Part shown: one piece after another, positions 61,373 through 64,000 of the stretch
How the letters are laid out: the number at the start of each line of letters is the position of its first letter
How positions within the stretch are numbered: the stretch's first letter is position 1
From: Acidimicrobiaceae bacterium
GTDB taxonomy: Bacteria > Actinomycetota > Acidimicrobiia > Acidimicrobiales > Aldehydirespiratoraceae
DNA: 64,000 nt
Reading direction: 5' to 3'
NCBI GenBank assembly: GCA_026708645.1
Contig: JAPOUM010000021.1
Coordinates: 1 to 64,000, forward strand
Program-made: the position numbers and the translations under genes
Notes under the pieces: model-generated
Told to the model about the DNA's origin: nothing
The model's input: only the letters and a program-made list of their open reading frames with translations
Database searches by the model: none

Positions 61373-62349
61373 TGCATGGCCTCGGCCAGTCGCCGGGCGA
61401 AGTACGTGAGCACTAGATCGGCGCCGGCGCGCCGGACAGCCAGCACATGCTCGTGGGCCACCGCGTCCAGGTCGAGCCAGCCCCGCTCGGCCGCGGCGCA
61501 CACCATCGAGTACTCGCCCGAGACGTGGTAGGCGGCCAAAGGAACGTCGCATAGCGGACGCGCCGCAGCGATCACGTCCAAAAACGACACGGCCGGCTTC
61601 ACCATCACCATGTCGGCGCCTTCGGCCAAGTCGAGTCGGATCTCCGCCAGCGCCTCGCGTCTGCCGGACACGTCCTGCTGATAGGTGCGCCGGTCGCCGC
61701 CGCCGGCGATGGACACATCCACAGCGTCGCGGAAAGGCCCGTAGAGCGCCGTGGCGTATTTGGCCGCGTAAGCCAGGATCGCCGTCTGGGTGAAGCTCGA
61801 AGAGTCCAAGGCTTGGCGTATGGCTGCGACTTGGCCGTCCATCATCCCCGACGGGGCCACGATGTCCGCTCCTGCGCCGGCCTGCGCCACGGCGATGCGC
61901 GCGTAAACCTCCAAGGTGGCGTCGTTGTCGACGCGGCCGTGGCCGTCGATCACGCCGCAATGGCCGTGATCGGTGTATTCGTCCATGCACAGATCCGCTA
62001 TCAGCACGATGTCGTCGCCCAAGTCGTCGCGCAGGTCCGCCAACGCCAGCTGCACGATTCCCTCGGGATGCCAGGCTTGCGAACCGATCGAGTCCTTGTG
62101 CTGCGGCACCCCGAACAGCACCACCGCACCGATCCCCGAAGCGTGCAGTTCGGCTGCCTCGGCTCGCAAAGACCGGCGTGTGTGCTGAAACTGTCCGGGC
62201 ATCGAGACGATCGGCTGAGGCTCGTCGATCCCCTCACGCACGAAAAGCGGCGCGATCAGGTCGCTCGGATGCAGCCGATGCTCGGCCAGCAGACGTCGCA
62301 GTGCCGGGGTGCGGCGCAGTCGCCGCATGCGCCGCTGCGGAAAAGTCAC
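61369..62349 (-). CDS. hemB: delta-aminolevulinic acid dehydratase
   Basis: 326 residues. The active-site lysines are in YAAKYATALYGPF and MVMVKPAVSFLDV. The metal motif reads CMDEYTDHGHCG, that is Cys-x-Asp-x7-Cys, instead of the three-Cys zinc site or the fully Asp magnesium form. It joins two ALA molecules to porphobilinogen. It overlaps hemL by four bases; a 205-bp gap separates it from hemD, so it may have its own promoter. Confidence 0.95.
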   Translation of the reverse strand: MTFPQRRMRRLRRTPALRRLLAEHRLHPSDLIAPLFVREGIDEPQPIVSMPGQFQHTRRSLRAEAAELHASGIGAVVLFGVPQHKDSIGSQAWHPEGIVQLALADLRDDLGDDIVLIADLCMDEYTDHGHCGVIDGHGRVDNDATLEVYARIAVAQAGAGADIVAPSGMMDGQVAAIRQALDSSSFTQTAILAYAAKYATALYGPFRDAVDVSIAGGGDRRTYQQDVSGRREALAEIRLDLAEGADMVMVKPAVSFLDVIAAARPLCDVPLAAYHVSGEYSMVCAAAERGWLDLDAVAHEHVLAVRRAGADLVLTYFARRLAEAMQ

Positions 62350-62554
62350 CTTTCGAGACTATCCAGCGTCACCTACCGGCAGGTCGCGACAGGTTTGCGA
62401 ACGCTACTGCTGCGGCGCCGCCACGGACGCCGACGAGGAGCGTCTGCGACCGGCAGGCAGTGACAGGATTTCGACAGGTTCGCGGCTAGGGGCGCGACAG
62501 CTCGGCCTCGCAGCCGTTCGGCTTTCTCAGTTTCGCTCAGTTTCTCAGTCGTTC
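62350..62554. other. hemD-hemB gap with degenerate repeats
   Basis: No gene in 205 bp. ACCGGCAGG-CG-GACAGGTTTGCG-like sequence occurs near 62375-62400 and again near 62450-62487, and TTTCTCAGTTTCGCTCAG repeats near 62522-62556. A promoter for hemB is expected here but not clear. Confidence 0.35.
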
Positions 62555-63427
62555 TCAGCCGGCTGGAGGGGAAGAATCGTCGGCTGCGGCCGACTCGCGG
62601 ACATGCGCCGCAAGCGCTGTCACCAGTCCCGCGACGGTGTGCTCGACGGCTTCTACCGTGACTGCTAGGCCCAGCTCCGCAGCGGTGGCTGATGTGGCCG
62701 GCCCGATCGAAGCCACAAGCGGCGGCACCGCAGCGAGGCCGGCCTCGGCCACGAGGCGGCTGACGGTCGAGGAAGAAGTGAACGCCACGGCATCGCAGGC
62801 GGCCACGGCGCGCCGCTGCTCTGCGGCCAGACTCACCGCCAGGTTCCGATAGGCGGCGACGTCGAGCACCTCCCATCCGAGTGACCGCAGATGATCGGGC
62901 AGCAGAGCGCGCGCCACCGCGGCGCGTGCCAGCACCACCAGCCCCCCGCGCCGGCTGTCAGGGGCCGGGAATTCTTCCGCCAGACCTTCGGCGATGGACT
63001 CAGCGGGCACCAGATCCACTTTGATCCCCAGCTGCTCGGCCCGCTTGGCGGTGCCCGGCCCTACAGCGGCCACCATGACTCCCGCCGCCAACGGCGCGTG
63101 AGCGGCGGCTCGCTCTGCGCCGTTTGGGCTGGTCACGACCAGCCAGTCGCCCCGGTCGAGTCGAGCCATCGCAATCTGCAACGCCGACCCGCCGTCGTCG
63201 GGGTCGCAGATTGCGATCACCGGGGCCTGCACGACCCGTCCTCCGAGCGCCTCGAGGCCCTCGACGAGGCTGCGGGCTTGTTCGACAGGGCGGCAGACCA
63301 CTATCCGCAAACCTGTCAATGGGGCGGCATCCTCGCTGTCGGGTTCATGTCCAGGTCGTCGCGGCCGTTCGCACCCGCACGAACCTGTCAATGCGACGGC
63401 ATCTTCGCTGTCAGGGCTTTCGGTCAT
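62555..63427 (-). CDS. hemD: uroporphyrinogen-III synthase
   Basis: 290 residues. Two domains with GLRIVVCRPVEQARSLVEGLEALG at the start of the enzyme, TSPNGAERAAA, and a C-terminal VAFTSSSTVSRLVAEAG-like half. It converts hydroxymethylbilane to uroporphyrinogen III. A 40-residue N-terminal extension holds a duplicated PDSEDA--LTG block. It overlaps hemC by ATGA. Confidence 0.9.
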   Translation of the reverse strand: MTESPDSEDAVALTGSCGCERPRRPGHEPDSEDAAPLTGLRIVVCRPVEQARSLVEGLEALGGRVVQAPVIAICDPDDGGSALQIAMARLDRGDWLVVTSPNGAERAAAHAPLAAGVMVAAVGPGTAKRAEQLGIKVDLVPAESIAEGLAEEFPAPDSRRGGLVVLARAAVARALLPDHLRSLGWEVLDVAAYRNLAVSLAAEQRRAVAACDAVAFTSSSTVSRLVAEAGLAAVPPLVASIGPATSATAAELGLAVTVEAVEHTVAGLVTALAAHVRESAAADDSSPPAG

Positions 63428-64000
63428 CGGGCTTCAAGCAGCGCCCGGCCGCCGCGGTCGTCAAGCAGGCGTCTCGCTGTCAGGCGCCCCAGTGCCGCGG
63501 GATCGGGGCCTCGCTGCGTTTCGCGTAGCAGCGTGCTCCCGTCAAGTGATGTCAAAATGGCGCTCAGCTCCAAGTGCTGGCCGCTGACGCAGGCGTGAGC
63601 ACCGGCCGGCACGGTGCAGTCGCCGCCCAACTCCGCCAAGAAGGCTCGTTCCGCGTCGACAGCGCGCCTGCTGGGTTCGTGCTGCACAGCTCGCAGCGCC
63701 TCGGCCAGCCGATGGTCATCAGCCCGGCACTCCACCGCGATGGCGCCCTGCCCGACCTGAGGCACGAATTCGTCTTCGGCGAGCACATGAAGGTCGTAGC
63801 GGTCGATGCTCAAGCGTTGCAACGCCACGGCAGCCACAACAATGGCGTCGAAGTCTCCGGCTTTGTCCAACCGGGTGGCGATGTTGCCGCGCAACTCCGC
63901 GAAACACAGATCCGGACGCATCCAGGCCAGCTGCGCTCGGCGCCGCACTGATCCGGTGCCCACCGTGGCGCCGTGGCGCAGATCAGCGAGACGGCAACCC
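63424..64000 (-). CDS. hemC: hydroxymethylbilane synthase, 5' end outside the window
   Basis: The last 192 codons are present. They include VGTGSVRRRAQL, RGNIATRLDKAG, AIVVAAVALQRL and the dipyrromethane-cofactor Cys in GGDCTVPAGAHA. It condenses four porphobilinogens. The beginning lies beyond 64000. It is the first visible gene of hemC-hemD-hemB-hemL-yceI. Confidence 0.93.
   Translation of the reverse strand, partial: GCRLADLRHGATVGTGSVRRRAQLAWMRPDLCFAELRGNIATRLDKAGDFDAIVVAAVALQRLSIDRYDLHVLAEDEFVPQVGQGAIAVECRADDHRLAEALRAVQHEPSRRAVDAERAFLAELGGDCTVPAGAHACVSGQHLELSAILTSLDGSTLLRETQRGPDPAALGRLTARRLLDDRGGRALLEAR

Overview
The window is a high-GC actinobacterial chromosome segment centred on the replication origin. 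The order parB-parA-rsmG-jag-yidC-yidD-rnpA-rpmH // dnaA-dnaN-recF-dciA-gyrB-gyrA-DUF3566-tRNA-Ile, together with the nearby blocks rpsF-ssb-rpsR-rplI-dnaB, DUF5318, pcnA, and sigM/anti-sigma-trxB-trxA-cwlM, matches the oriC neighbourhood known from Mycobacterium. The acyl-CoA dehydrogenase, membrane-anchored cytochrome c, molybdoenzyme pair and DUF222-HNH gene fit a deep-branching actinobacterium such as Acidimicrobiia; that placement is inference.

Layout. 0.3-5.5 kb: an ACAD10/11-like acyl-CoA dehydrogenase, then rpsF-ssb-rpsR-rplI-dnaB on the minus strand. 5.5-8.7 kb: a broken DUF222-HNH gene and repeat-rich non-coding DNA. 8.7-11.4 kb: panB, DUF5318, pcnA. 11.5-17.1 kb: degV, an ECF sigma/anti-sigma pair, thioredoxin reductase, thioredoxin and a CwlM-like protein whose amidase domain has lost its metal site. 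17.1-25.2 kb: the partition and ribosome/membrane-insertion genes, with an unusual 2.9-kb array between parA and rsmG. 25.2-36.2 kb: probable oriC and the replication/gyrase operon, then tRNA-Ile. 36.2-44.7 kb: metabolism, including an FMN alpha-hydroxy-acid oxidase and a molybdopterin enzyme with a fused Fe-S/NrfD partner. 44.8-47.4 kb: a low-GC restriction-modification module next to an N-terminally truncated ImmA/IrrE protein. 47.6-50.6 kb: cytochrome c and pgi. 50.6-59.1 kb: an accessory island with an XRE regulator, a DUF4143 ATPase and a tightly coupled helicase/PLD/DUF6361 operon. 59.2-64 kb: hemC-hemD-hemB-hemL and a YceI protein.

The two most interesting regions are these. (1) At 18836-21787 there are six identical 16-bp parS-like sites (TGTTTCACATGAAACA). 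They are carried on five tandem units of 438 or 278 bp built from the parA 5' end, alone or fused to the rsmG 3' end. Every parA-derived fragment has lost the second Walker lysine, and one unit is split by an IS30-family element. This looks like a locally amplified centromere. (2) At 52435-59140 a DUF6361 protein, a double-HxK PLD protein and a SNF2-like helicase overlap end to end and form a candidate anti-phage module. Smaller oddities include two four-codon mini-ORFs chained by GTGA overlaps into gyrB, and a 52-bp repeat present in two copies 42 kb apart.
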